This document shows, piece after piece, positions 37,733 through 46,423 of a stretch of DNA of 64,000 nucleotides (its first letter is position 1; every line of letters starts with the position of its first letter). Position numbers and translations under genes: made by a program. Origin of the DNA: Consotaella aegiceratis (GTDB taxonomy: Bacteria > Pseudomonadota > Alphaproteobacteria > Rhizobiales > Rhizobiaceae); contig NZ_JAZHFT010000004.1 in NCBI RefSeq assembly GCF_036541425.1, forward strand, positions 62,001-126,000, written 5' to 3'. The notes below the pieces were generated by a model. It did no database searches. It was not told the origin of the DNA and worked only from the letters and a program-made list of their open reading frames with translations.

Positions 37733-39628
37733 TCAGACGATCTCCGGGCGCTTGCGTCGTTCTATAACGCCGAATTCGTCCGTTTCGCGAGCACGCCGCA
37801 GGGCTTCCTCGGCCTCGCTGGCCTCGCGCTGCATGGCCCACATCTCAGCATAAAGCCCCCCGGCTGCCAGAAGCGCCCGGTGATGGCCGCGTTCGACGAT
37901 CTCGCCGTTGCGCAGAACGATGATCTCGTCGGAATCGATGATCGTCGACAGCCGGTGCGCGATGGTGAGCGTGGTGCGCTCTTGCGAGACCAGCGTCAAG
38001 GCGGACTGGATCTCCTGCTCCGTGTGCGTATCGAGGGCCGAGGTCGCCTCGTCGAGGATCAGGATCGGCGGCGCCTTCAAGATGGTCCGGGCGATGGCCA
38101 CCCGCTGCTTTTCGCCGCCCGACAGCTTCAACCCGCGTTCGCCCACCATGGAATCGAAACCGGCAGGCAGGCTTTCGATGAAATCCGAGATCTGGGCCAG
38201 TTCGGCCGCCCGGCGCACCTCCTCGTCGCTGGCCTCGGGACGGCCGTAGCGGATGTTGTAGGCGATCGTGTCGTTGAACAGGACCGTGTCCTGGGGAACG
38301 ATGCCGATCTTGGCGCGGAGGCTCTTCTGGCCGACCTGCGAGATGTCCTGGCCGTCGATCGTGATGCGGCCGCCGTGGACGTCGTAGAAGCGGAAGAGCA
38401 GGCGCGAGATCGTCGACTTGCCGGCGCCGGACGGACCGACGATGGCGACCGACTTGCCCGACGGCACCTCGAAGCTGATGCCCTTCAGGATCTCGCGGCC
38501 CGGCTCGTAGCCGAAGCGGACATCGTCGAAGCGGATGGCGCCGTCTGCGACCATCAGATCGGGTGCCCCTGGCCGATCCTTAACCTCCTGCTCGACGTCC
38601 AGCAGGTCGAACATCTGCTCGATATCGGTCAGGCCCTGGCGGATCTCGCGATAGACGAAGCCGATGAAGTTCAGCGGGATCGAGAGCTGCATCAGCAGTG
38701 CGTTGACGAAGACGAAATCGCCCAGCGTCTGCGTTCCGGCCCGCACCTCCAGGGCCGACATCACCATGACGATCGCCATGCCGACGCCGAAAATGACGCC
38801 CTGGCCGAAGTTGAGCCAGCCGAGCGAGGTCCAGATGCGCGTCGCCGCGACCTCGTAGCGCGCCATCGAGCGGTCGAAGCGCTCGGTCTCCATCGCCTCG
38901 TTGCCGAAATACTTGACCGTTTCGAAGTTGAGCAGCGAGTCGATCGCCTTGGTGTTGGCGTCGTTGTCGGAATCGTTCATGTCGCGCCGGATGCCGATGC
39001 GCCAATCGCTCGCCTTGACCGTGAACCAGCCATAGAGCCAGACCGTCACGGCGACGACGACCAGATAGGACACGCCATAGGCGAAGGCGAAGATTACCGC
39101 CGTCAGCGCGAATTCGAGGATGGTCGGCAGCGTGTTCAAAATGGTGAAGCGGACGATCGCCTCGATCCCCTTGGTGCCGCGCTCGATGATGCGCGACAGG
39201 CCGCCGGTGCGCCGCTCCAAATGAAAGCGCAAGGACAGCGCGTGCATATGTACGAAGGTGCGCCGCGCGAGTTGCCGGACCGCGTACTGCCCGACTTGCG
39301 CAAACAGAGCGTCGCGCAGCTGGTTGAAGCCGAGGGCGATGATCTTGGCGATGTTATAGGCAACGACCAGCGTCAGTGCCCCGGTGAGCGCCAGCGGCAG
39401 CCAGTCGCGCGCCGTGTTGCTGCCGTCGAGCGAATCGGTCGCCCATTTGTAGAAATAGGGAACCAGGACCGTCAGCACCTTGGCGAGAACCAGGAACACC
39501 GACGCCCAGAGAACCCGCGCCCGCAGGTCGGGCCGGTCGGCTGGCCACATGAAGGGCCAGAGGTTCCGCAGGGTCGAAAGCGTGGCGCCGCCCTCGGCCG
39601 ATACGGTCTTGCTGGTTGCTGATGCCAA
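37733..39628 (-). CDS. Atm1-type ABC exporter (fused permease/ATPase)
   Basis: A 631-residue half-transporter: six-helix membrane domain (about 30-340) then ABC ATPase with VGPSGAGKSTISRLL, Q-loop, signature KLSGGEKQRVAIAR, Walker B ILILDEATSALD and H-loop IAHRLSTI. The membrane domain, with TKALDSLLNFETVKYF-like segment TKAIDSLLNFETVKYFGNE, matches the Atm1/HMT1 group, which exports glutathione conjugates or heavy-metal/sulfur species. The start is TTG at 39628; no in-frame ATG lies nearer the family start. Substrate assignment is inference. Confidence 0.92.
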   Translation of the reverse strand: MASATSKTVSAEGGATLSTLRNLWPFMWPADRPDLRARVLWASVFLVLAKVLTVLVPYFYKWATDSLDGSNTARDWLPLALTGALTLVVAYNIAKIIALGFNQLRDALFAQVGQYAVRQLARRTFVHMHALSLRFHLERRTGGLSRIIERGTKGIEAIVRFTILNTLPTILEFALTAVIFAFAYGVSYLVVVAVTVWLYGWFTVKASDWRIGIRRDMNDSDNDANTKAIDSLLNFETVKYFGNEAMETERFDRSMARYEVAATRIWTSLGWLNFGQGVIFGVGMAIVMVMSALEVRAGTQTLGDFVFVNALLMQLSIPLNFIGFVYREIRQGLTDIEQMFDLLDVEQEVKDRPGAPDLMVADGAIRFDDVRFGYEPGREILKGISFEVPSGKSVAIVGPSGAGKSTISRLLFRFYDVHGGRITIDGQDISQVGQKSLRAKIGIVPQDTVLFNDTIAYNIRYGRPEASDEEVRRAAELAQISDFIESLPAGFDSMVGERGLKLSGGEKQRVAIARTILKAPPILILDEATSALDTHTEQEIQSALTLVSQERTTLTIAHRLSTIIDSDEIIVLRNGEIVERGHHRALLAAGGLYAEMWAMQREASEAEEALRRARETDEFGVIERRKRPEIV

Positions 39629-39708
39629 GTCTTCGTTCCGTCAAAATAGCGACGCGGCGAACCCGGCCGCCGCGTCGTATCGCACTCTCAAATCAGGTGG
39701 GCTCGGCG

Positions 39709-41631
39709 CTACTGCGAACGGACCGCGTTGCTGGCTTTATCGCCATCGTCGTGCGGCAGCCGAAACACCTGGCCGGGATAGATCAGGTCCGGATTGCGTA
39801 TCTGGTCGTCGTTGGCCAGATAGATCACCGTATAGCGCCTGCCAAGGCCGTAGGTCTCCCGGGAGATCGCCCAAAGCGTATCGCCGCGACGAATGAGCGC
39901 CCTGCCCTCGCGAGGCGTCAAGGCCGGCTGACGGTAGACCGTCACCGTCTGACCATCGTCCGGCGCGGCGGCGTCCGGCGCCACATCCCGGGCGGCATGC
40001 CCATCGGCCGTGGGCCGCTGCGGCGCGGGCGACAGCGCATTGTCGCGTCCGGCGTCGAGCGTGGCGACTTGCTCGTTCGGGGTGGCCGGCGCATCGGCCG
40101 GAGGCTGCCCGCTCTTGGCGGTGGCCGGGTGGTCACTCCCCTGTGCGGCGCTCTCCACCACCGGACCGGACCGGTCACCTGCCGCATCCGGCGCCGTCGT
40201 TCTGTTCGGCTGCGAGGCGGCGGCGATCCGCGTCTCGTCGGGCGCCGGCGTGACGTTGGCCGCAGGCGCCGGCTCGCTCGGGCTCGGCGCGACCGCCGCC
40301 ATCGAGCCATCCTGCGGCTTGAAGAACGGCACCTCTGCCCGTGCCGAAATCGACCCGTCGGGGCCGAGTTCATCGGCCCGAATCATGTGGTCGCCCGTCT
40401 CGATCAGCGCCTCGCCCGAAACGAGGAAGCGGCTGTGCGCCGATGCCCGGTCTTCACCCAGCAGACCGTTGTCGACATAGACACGCACGGTCGACCCACG
40501 GCTCGCCGCTCCGGCGACGAAGACATTGCCGTTTTCGACCTCGACCGCCTCGACCATGAGCTGGAGCACCGCTTCCGCATGGGCGTCGGTGGCGGCCTGG
40601 GCTTCGGTGGAAGGCTCGTTCCCATCGGCCAATGCCGCAGGATCGCCCGCTGGGCTCCGATCCAGAGCGGCGATGTCGGTCGAATCGTCTTGCGGCGCGG
40701 GTTCGTCCCCTGCCGCGATACCTTCGGCCGGCTCGGCCGGGGCCAGCGCACGATCGGCGTCCGCTGTCGCGGGCTGATCCACCGTTTCATCCGTCGACGC
40801 GACGAGGGACGGCTCTTTCTCCTCGCCGGCTCGGGCCGACCGGTTGGCGGCTTCGCCCGAGCTAGAGGAAGGTTGCTGCGACTCGGGGCCGGCTTTGGCT
40901 TCCGGCACGCTGACCAGCCGGGACGGCTGGTTCGGCGCCTCGATCATGGCGAGCAGTTGGTCCTCATGGCCGGCGGGCGGCACGCTGACGATCGCCACCT
41001 CGTCCGAAACCTGTTTGGAACCGTCTTCGCTCGCCGTGACAATTCGGATCTGATGATCGCCGACCGACAGCGGCTCATTGAGGAACAGCGCAAAGTCTCC
41101 GCCTGGGCCGACGTCGTCCGAGGCGAGTTCCCGTTCGTTCTCGACCAGGGAGACCCGAGACCCTGCGGGCGCCCGGCCGGCAACCACCGCCGATCCGTCA
41201 GGCTCGATGCGCAAGAGATCGAAGGTCGGCAGATCCGTCGAGGCCTTCTCCGCAGGCTGCTCATTTGCCGGGGTTTCGGCAGTGGGAGCCGATCCAGCCT
41301 CTTCATCCGATCCGGCGGCCGGCGCCCGATCCGACGCCTCGCCGCGGGACTTTCTGCCGTCGAGCACACGGCCGCCGGTCGCCGCCTTGTTCGACCCGGC
41401 GTCGGGGGGCGATGCCGACGGCCCGCCCGACGGAAGCGCCGCCGTCTTCGTGGCATCGGCGTCTGCGCCCGCGTGCGGGCCTGACGCAGGAACGGCGGAG
41501 CCAAGCTCCAGTCGCTCCGGCGCCTTGCCAGCGCCGAACCATTGTGGATCGAGGATACTCCAGTAGCCGACCAGTATCGCTCCACCCAGAACGATACCGG
41601 TGCTCAGGGCAGCTATTGCGTTGCGCTTCAT
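39709..41631 (-). CDS. Large envelope protein with C-terminal LysM domain
   Basis: A 640-residue protein. The N-terminal hydrophobic segment (MKRNAIAALSTGIVLGGAILVGYWSI) is a signal anchor. Long Ala/Pro/Asp/Glu-rich disordered stretches alternate with two short beta-rich Ig-like modules (LLRIEPDGSAVVAGRAPAGSRVSL near 150 and MVEAVEVENGNVFVAGAASRGSTVRV near 365). The last ~55 residues are a LysM domain (GRALIRRGDTLWAISRETYGLGRRYTVIYLAN), which binds peptidoglycan. This layout is common in Rhizobiales and its role is unknown. GTG at 41640 is a possible alternative start. Confidence 0.85.
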   Translation of the reverse strand: MKRNAIAALSTGIVLGGAILVGYWSILDPQWFGAGKAPERLELGSAVPASGPHAGADADATKTAALPSGGPSASPPDAGSNKAATGGRVLDGRKSRGEASDRAPAAGSDEEAGSAPTAETPANEQPAEKASTDLPTFDLLRIEPDGSAVVAGRAPAGSRVSLVENERELASDDVGPGGDFALFLNEPLSVGDHQIRIVTASEDGSKQVSDEVAIVSVPPAGHEDQLLAMIEAPNQPSRLVSVPEAKAGPESQQPSSSSGEAANRSARAGEEKEPSLVASTDETVDQPATADADRALAPAEPAEGIAAGDEPAPQDDSTDIAALDRSPAGDPAALADGNEPSTEAQAATDAHAEAVLQLMVEAVEVENGNVFVAGAASRGSTVRVYVDNGLLGEDRASAHSRFLVSGEALIETGDHMIRADELGPDGSISARAEVPFFKPQDGSMAAVAPSPSEPAPAANVTPAPDETRIAAASQPNRTTAPDAAGDRSGPVVESAAQGSDHPATAKSGQPPADAPATPNEQVATLDAGRDNALSPAPQRPTADGHAARDVAPDAAAPDDGQTVTVYRQPALTPREGRALIRRGDTLWAISRETYGLGRRYTVIYLANDDQIRNPDLIYPGQVFRLPHDDGDKASNAVRSQ

Positions 41632-42102
41632 GACAACCACTCAAGCCCCGCAAAACACGCAGCGGGTTCATTTTTCAATGGTTTATCCAAAAGTATCGGA
41701 AGGAACAAGCGATGCCAAATGACGCTGTTCGTCAGCTTCACCTTCGCATCGCGATCACCTCGCGAACTGTTCCGCCCTCGGCGCTCGGTCTGCAAACGAC
41801 AATGCCTGTCAACTTGATGTTTTAGACCGGCAATCTCTCCCAACGACGGGTGGCCGAAGATCGTCACGGCCGCATATCCGGGCGCCCGCTCAGCATCGCG
41901 ACCGGCCGCTCCGGCGGGGGCGATCGGCGGAAGCCTTCGACTCTGGCAAGCGTCGTCGGCAAGTATTCCCGGCGGCGCGGCGAATCGCTCATGCCGAAAG
42001 CCGACGCCCGGAAGCCGCAGACAACCCGTTCTACGCGACGGTGTCACCCATGTCTTAGGTACGGACTGTTACCTATGTCTCCGGGCCGGACAAAAGAATC
42101 AT
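41632..42102. other. Intergenic region upstream of the LysM protein gene
   Basis: A 471-bp stretch with no gene I can support. It should hold the promoter of the LysM protein gene (minus) and the 3' flank of tRNA-Arg. The open frame across 41628-42047 has no family features and overlaps the LysM gene start. The end near 42042-42082 resembles an IS terminus. Confidence 0.6.
42042..42082. mobile_element. Possible relic of an IS481-type terminus
   Basis: TGTCACCCATGTCTTA (42042-42057) and TGTTACCTATGTCTCC (42067-42082) are imperfect direct repeats (12 of 16 bases). Motifs reading TGTTACCCATGTCTCCGG are, as I recall, typical of the ends of IS481-group elements in Rhizobiales. No transposase is present nearby, so this would be a solo end or remnant beside the tRNA gene. 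Confidence 0.4.
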
Positions 42103-42178
42103 TGGCGACCCCGGCAGGATTCGAACCTGCGACCATCGGCTTAGAAGGCCGGTGCTCTATCCACTGAGCTACGGGGCC
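42103..42178 (-). tRNA. tRNA-Arg (anticodon TCT)
   Basis: A 76-nt cloverleaf on the minus strand with encoded CCA (42105-42103). Acceptor stem GGCCCCG/CGGGGTC (one G-T), D arm GCTC/GAGC, anticodon loop CTTCTAA, T arm GCAGG/CCTGC with TTCGAAT loop. Confidence 0.97.
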
Positions 42179-42238
42179 ACGCGACGATGGCGGAAACGGC
42201 GCTGAACTCCGCGCCGGAACCCGCGACCGCAGGCCGGA

Positions 42239-42544
42239 TCAATGCGTCCAGGGCTGGCGGCGATCGTATCGGAAATTGTCGGAATAGGACACCCGCATGC
42301 GCTTGGGATCCTGCGGCTCCTCCACGCGGTAGGCGATACCGTGCCGCTCGGCGTACTCGATCGCCTGTTCGCGCGTGTCGAAGGACAGCCGGATCTGTGC
42401 CTTCATGTCACCGGACGAGGTGTACCCCATCAAGGGCTCGACGCTCTTGGGCTCCTCCGGCTCGTAGGCCAGCACCCAGCGATGCGTCTTCGCCTTGCCG
42501 GACTGCATCGCATTGCGGGACGGGCGATAGATGCGCGCAACCAT
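42239..42544 (-). CDS. NADH dehydrogenase subunit NDUFS4-like (ETC complex I conserved region)
   Basis: A 101-residue protein beginning MVARIYRPSRNAMQSGKAKTHRWVLAYEPEEPKSVEPLMGYTSSGDM. This is the bacterial counterpart of mitochondrial NDUFS4 (18 kDa / AQDQ subunit), a supernumerary complex I subunit found in Alphaproteobacteria (known family). It sits at the peripheral arm near the NADH-oxidising module. It stands alone between two tRNA genes, away from any nuo operon, as is usual for it. Confidence 0.94.
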   Translation of the reverse strand: MVARIYRPSRNAMQSGKAKTHRWVLAYEPEEPKSVEPLMGYTSSGDMKAQIRLSFDTREQAIEYAERHGIAYRVEEPQDPKRMRVSYSDNFRYDRRQPWTH

Positions 42545-42600
42545 GAACTGTCTCCGTCAGCGGCCGCCTGCGGCCGCTCCCGATCAATGCCCTGCCGACT

Positions 42601-42677
42601 TGGTCGGAGCGGCAGGATTCGAACCTGCGACCCTCTGCTCCCAAAGCAGATGCGCTACCAGGCTGCGCTACGCTCCG
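42601..42677 (-). tRNA. tRNA-Pro (anticodon TGG)
   Basis: A 77-nt cloverleaf on the minus strand with encoded CCA (42603-42601). Acceptor CGGAGCG/CGCTCCG perfect, anticodon stem TCTGC/GCAGA with loop TTTGGGA, T arm GCAGG/CCTGC. Confidence 0.97.
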
Positions 42678-42866
42678 ATACCCCGGCGACCTGGGATTTG
42701 CAGGGTTTTATGACCGCAGTCAAGGTATCCGCTTCACGACAGGCCGCCGACACGATGGCCGGAGACGGCCACCGCCGTCAGCGTCCCACCTGCTCTGCAC
42801 CATTGAGCTCGATGCCCCTTCGGCTCCGCCGTCTTCTTTAAAGACAGACCCGATCGACGGCTAGGG

Positions 42867-43334
42867 TTATTCGCCCTGGATGGCCGGATGGATCAGCTGG
42901 TCGCCCACGGCCGCGCCGTAGCGCGCCGCAGCACCGCCGTTGAGTTCGAGAACATAGCGCACCGGCTCGCCGGACGGGATCAACGCCAGCGACAGCGGCC
43001 GCGCGTTGACCGCGATCCGGGTCACCTTGCCATCCTCGTCCATGAACAGCATGTCGAGCGGAATCAGCGTATTCTTCATCCACATGGTGACGGGACGAGA
43101 CTCGCCGAATTCGAACAGCATCCCGTGGTCGGCAGGCATCGAATTGCGGTTCATCAGCCCCGTGGCGCGCTCGTCCGGCGTGTCGGCGATCTCCACGTCG
43201 ATGCGGTGATCGCCGCTCGCCGTGCGCAGAACAGCGTAGGAGTTCCCGCCGATCGCATAGGCGGCAAAACCGCTCACGAGAACGACGACGAGAATAACTC
43301 CCAGCCACCGCCGGCTGAACCAAGATCGAAACAT
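42867..43334 (-). CDS. DUF192 family exported protein
   Basis: A 155-residue protein with an N-terminal membrane segment (WLGVILVVVLVSGFAAYAIGG) followed by the DUF192 domain: VEIADTPDERATGLMNRNSMPADHGMLFEFGE and MWMKNTLIPLDMLFMDEDGKV. The function is unknown; the fold is small and exported. Its ATG is one base downstream of the stop of the cold-shock protein gene on the same strand, so the two are cotranscribed, a common Rhizobiales pair. Confidence 0.92.
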   Translation of the reverse strand: MFRSWFSRRWLGVILVVVLVSGFAAYAIGGNSYAVLRTASGDHRIDVEIADTPDERATGLMNRNSMPADHGMLFEFGESRPVTMWMKNTLIPLDMLFMDEDGKVTRIAVNARPLSLALIPSGEPVRYVLELNGGAAARYGAAVGDQLIHPAIQGE

Positions 43335-43335
43335 G

Positions 43336-43914
43336 TCAGTGTGATGCCGGTTGCACAGGTCCTGTTTCAGGATGCACCTCGGCAGCCATGAGCCCCTTGC
43401 CGCCCTGTCCGAATCGGACCAGCACGGATTGCCCAGGGCGAAGTTCAGTCATGCCGAACCGCCGCAAGGTTTCCATATGGACAAAGATATCATCGGTTCC
43501 CTCGCCACGCGACAGGAAACCGTATCCCTTGGTCCGATTGAACCATTTGACCACCGCCCGTTCCATGGCGCTGGTCGGCACGACGTTGACGTGGGTCCGA
43601 GATGGCGGCATCTGCGAGGGATGCACCGCCGTCGACGTATCCATCGATAGGATCCGGAAGGCTTGCAGCCCTTTTTCGCTGCGCTGCACCTCGCAGACCA
43701 GACGCGCACCCTCCAGGGCGGTCGTATGACCGTCGCGACGAAGGCACGTCACATGCAACAAGATATCCGGACCATGATCGTCCGGCACGATAAAACCGAA
43801 TCCCTTGGCGACATCAAACCACTTGATGTGGCCTGAAACGATCTCCAAACCGACAGCACCCTGTCCCTGAGACCGATCCTCGCCAAGAAATTTCGTAGAG
43901 GTTTTGCTCGGCAT
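43336..43914 (-). CDS. Two-domain cold-shock protein
   Basis: A 192-residue protein with two cold-shock domains. Domain 1 (about 27-92) has SGHIKWFDVAKGFGFIVPDDHGPDILLHVTCL, and domain 2 (about 116-183) has VVKWFNRTKGYGFLSRGEGTDDIFVHMETL; both hold RNP1 and RNP2 motifs (KGFGFI / ILLHV; KGYGFL / IFVHM). A Ser/Pro-rich linker joins them. It should bind single-stranded RNA/DNA as an RNA chaperone. A 414-bp AT-rich region precedes it, which suits a long structured leader. It precedes the DUF192 gene. Confidence 0.93.
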   Translation of the reverse strand: MPSKTSTKFLGEDRSQGQGAVGLEIVSGHIKWFDVAKGFGFIVPDDHGPDILLHVTCLRRDGHTTALEGARLVCEVQRSEKGLQAFRILSMDTSTAVHPSQMPPSRTHVNVVPTSAMERAVVKWFNRTKGYGFLSRGEGTDDIFVHMETLRRFGMTELRPGQSVLVRFGQGGKGLMAAEVHPETGPVQPASH

Positions 43915-44328
43915 TCTCTACGACCGCCTCTTACGCCCGTTCGAATCACACTGAAAAAAGACAATAGCAGTTTATCTGAATCTGTCAGCACGCCATCTTG
44001 CTTATGAATAAATTTTGTTTTGCCGCACCGATAACCGCATGTTGAACGTATTTTTTGCAACCGTTCCTTTCGGCTCGACAATTCCGGCGCGCAGACAACG
44101 CACTTTTTCGCGTAAGCTCTGAAAGAAGCGCTTGTTCGACATGTCATACAACATGTATTCAGCCAAACATTTGTATGGCACGCCTTATTATCTGCATAAT
44201 TGCCCGCGGACGTTTTCGTTCCATCCATCCGCATCGCCGCCCACCCTGCGCCCTCGCAAGAAGGCGGCGCTTGGCGGGCCGCGACATCACCCTACTCTCT
44301 GATCGCGCCAGCCAATGGAGATTTCACA
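43915..44328. other. AT-rich divergent region between cold-shock gene and gloA
   Basis: A 414-bp gene-free stretch clearly lower in GC than its surroundings, especially about 43950-44110. It should contain promoters in both directions and the 5' leader of the cold-shock mRNA on the minus strand. I see no supported coding frame or RNA gene. Confidence 0.6.
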
Positions 44329-44769
44329 ATGCGCTACCTGCACACCATGGTTCGAGTTCGCGACCTCGATGAATCGCTCGACTTCTATTGCGGCAAGATG
44401 GGCTTCGTCGAAGTGCGTCGGTCCGAGAACGAATCCGGTCGCTACACGCTGGTCTTCCTGGCTGCGTCCGAGGACGTGGAAGCCGCGCGTCAGAACGCCG
44501 CGCCGCTGATCGAGCTGACCTACAATTGGGATCCGGAGGATTACAGCGGAGGCCGCAACTTCGGGCACATCGCCGTCGAGGTGGACGACATCTATGATCT
44601 CTGCCAGTCGTTGATGGATGCCGGCGTAACGATCAACCGGCCTCCGCGCGACGGCCGCATGGCATTCGTCCGCTCGCCCGACAACATCTCGTTTGAAATC
44701 CTGCAGAAAGGAAACAGCCTCGCCCCGGCCGAACCTTGGACATCCATGCAGAATACCGGCGCCTGGTAA
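44329..44769 (+). CDS. gloA: Lactoylglutathione lyase (glyoxalase I)
   Basis: A 146-residue VOC protein starting MRYLHTMVRVRDLDESLDFYCGKMGF. Metal ligands of glyoxalase I are visible: H5 (YLHTM), the Glu in LIELTYNWD, the His in FGHIAVEVDD and the Glu in ISFEILQKG. It converts the hemithioacetal of methylglyoxal and glutathione to lactoylglutathione. The ATG at 44329 has GGAG upstream (ATGGAGATTTCACA); the longer frame upstream is unsupported. It is followed at 221 bp by the M15-like gene. Confidence 0.95.
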   Translation: MRYLHTMVRVRDLDESLDFYCGKMGFVEVRRSENESGRYTLVFLAASEDVEAARQNAAPLIELTYNWDPEDYSGGRNFGHIAVEVDDIYDLCQSLMDAGVTINRPPRDGRMAFVRSPDNISFEILQKGNSLAPAEPWTSMQNTGAW

Positions 44770-44990
44770 GCGCGTGTCATGGTATTGCCGTATTGCCGCC
44801 GTAGCGGGCAAAGGATAAACATGCGTTAATGTTGTCTGCCTTGGCGGACGTGGAGTGGGGACTCCGCGACCGCCACCCCATCAAGGGCGCGGCCTCGTTT
44901 CGGGCAAGCCCGGCGTGATAGGCGATTGGCAGAGCGAGTGGATAGGAAGGGGCCGGTCCATACGGGACCGGGCAGAGAGGGGTTAGCCAG

Positions 44991-46106
44991 GTGACGAGCG
45001 ATACGAGCCGAGCGCGCTGTTCGGCGTTGTCTTCCGTTACGGCAGTGATTGCCGTCGTCGCCATTCTCCCTCTGGTCGCCAGCTGCGTTTCGTCCGCCGA
45101 CGATACTGCGACATTCGGCTTCGCTTCGCCGGACGGCGGTGATCTGGCAACCGGCATCGCCGGTGTATCGTCTGAAACCGCTGAAACCACGAGCGAGGAT
45201 ATCTCGGGTGCCGAGATCGCCGACACGGCCACCGCGACCGACGGCGTAGAGACCCAGGCCCAGACCGAGATGACGGCTGTCGAGCCAGCATCGGCATCTC
45301 TCCAAAAAACGGCCGAAGCGGAGCAGAAACCCGCAGCCGAAGCGCGGGACGCCGTCACCGCGGAATTGGCCGAGGCTTCGACGACCAGTGTCGGAACCCG
45401 GGCGAACAGTCCTGCATTGGCGGCCTTCGCCGCGTCCGGCAATCGCCAGCCCAAGCCGATCCAGGTCGCCGCGACCACGCCCAGCCAGTCGGACAAAACC
45501 TTTTTCGAATCGCTTTTTGCCGAATCGGAAGCCAAAGCCCCGATCCGCAACACCGACAAAAGCAAATCGCGCCGCGTCATCGTGAAGCGCGAGGGCGCCC
45601 CGGTTCCCGCCGATAGCGCCGCCCTTCCCGGCGTCGATCCGAAGTCCCTCTTCGAGATCGGCCAAAGGGCGTCCGCCGACGACGAGGACATGCTGGAGGA
45701 CATGCAGCAGAGCTACGAGGTCGCGTCGCTTTCAGGTTTGGCGCGGCTTTCTCCCAGCGGCCTTCTGGTGCAGCGCGAAGACGTCGAGACCGGCTGCTTC
45801 CCACCCAAGCTCGTCTCCATGATCCGCGCCGTCGAGCGGCGGTTCGGCAAGCAGGCTGTGGTGACGTCGGGTTATCGCAGCCCGGCCCACAACCGCGCCG
45901 TCAACGGCGCGACCCACTCCATGCACATGGCCTGCAAGGCAGCCGACATCCAGGTGCCCGGTGTCAGCAACAAGGACATCGCCCAGTTCGTGCGGGCCAT
46001 GCCCGACCGTGGCGGCGTCGGCACCTATTGCCATACGACTGCGGTCCACATCGACATCGGCCACAAGCGCGACTGGAACTGGGGCTGCAGCCGCCGGCGC
46101 GGCTGA
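44991..46106 (+). CDS. Lipoprotein with C-terminal YcbK-like (M15/DUF882) peptidase domain
   Basis: A 371-residue protein starting at GTG 44991. The signal peptide ends with a lipobox VASC (Cys32), so it is probably a lipoprotein. A long acidic, disordered stretch (about 35-230) follows, then a C-terminal D,D-carboxypeptidase-like domain: VVTSGYRSPAHNRAVNGATHSMHMACKAADIQVPG and HIDIGHKRDWNWGC. The pattern His-x-x-x-x-x-Ala-x-Asp and the last His match the Zn ligands of the YcbK/M15 group. It may trim peptidoglycan stem peptides or act as an accessory factor. Confidence 0.85.
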   Translation: MTSDTSRARCSALSSVTAVIAVVAILPLVASCVSSADDTATFGFASPDGGDLATGIAGVSSETAETTSEDISGAEIADTATATDGVETQAQTEMTAVEPASASLQKTAEAEQKPAAEARDAVTAELAEASTTSVGTRANSPALAAFAASGNRQPKPIQVAATTPSQSDKTFFESLFAESEAKAPIRNTDKSKSRRVIVKREGAPVPADSAALPGVDPKSLFEIGQRASADDEDMLEDMQQSYEVASLSGLARLSPSGLLVQREDVETGCFPPKLVSMIRAVERRFGKQAVVTSGYRSPAHNRAVNGATHSMHMACKAADIQVPGVSNKDIAQFVRAMPDRGGVGTYCHTTAVHIDIGHKRDWNWGCSRRRG

Positions 46107-46252
46107 GCCGAACGGACCGACGATCTTCGATCGGCCGGACGGACGCACAGGCCGAAGTTCGGGCCTCGCCTCGAGCCGATCGAACTTGGTACCGGATAAA
46201 GCCTTTTCGATGCTTGCGATCTCCGCCGAAGCATCTTATACACCCCCCCGCC

Positions 46253-46328
46253 GCGCCCATCGTCTAGCGGTCTAGGACGCCGCCCTTTCACGGCGGAAAC
46301 AGGGGTTCGATTCCCCTTGGGCGTACCA
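46253..46328 (+). tRNA. tRNA-Glu (anticodon TTC)
   Basis: A 76-nt cloverleaf on the plus strand with encoded CCA (46326-46328). Acceptor GCGCCCA/TGGGCGT, anticodon stem CCGCC/GGCGG with loop CTTTCAC, T arm with TTCGATT loop. Confidence 0.97.
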
Positions 46329-46423
46329 TCTCCCGGCTGGACCGGTCGTATGAGATGGCTCAAGCAGATACCTCCGAAATTTGGTCTTGCTAGCCCTCGT
46401 CGCGGGCTCATGCACGTCGACAC

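Noticed and set aside
41628..42047. 139-codon frame upstream of the LysM gene
   Set aside because: No start signal or family features; composition is like other shadow frames and it overlaps the LysM gene start.
42060..42180. Short ORF ending AGFEPATIGLEGRCSIH
   Set aside because: It is a translation of the tRNA-Arg gene's complement; such 'GFEPAT' peptides are classic tRNA shadows. The same holds for the ORF over tRNA-Pro (AGFEPATLCSQSRC) and the one over tRNA-Glu (GNRTPVSAVKGRRP).
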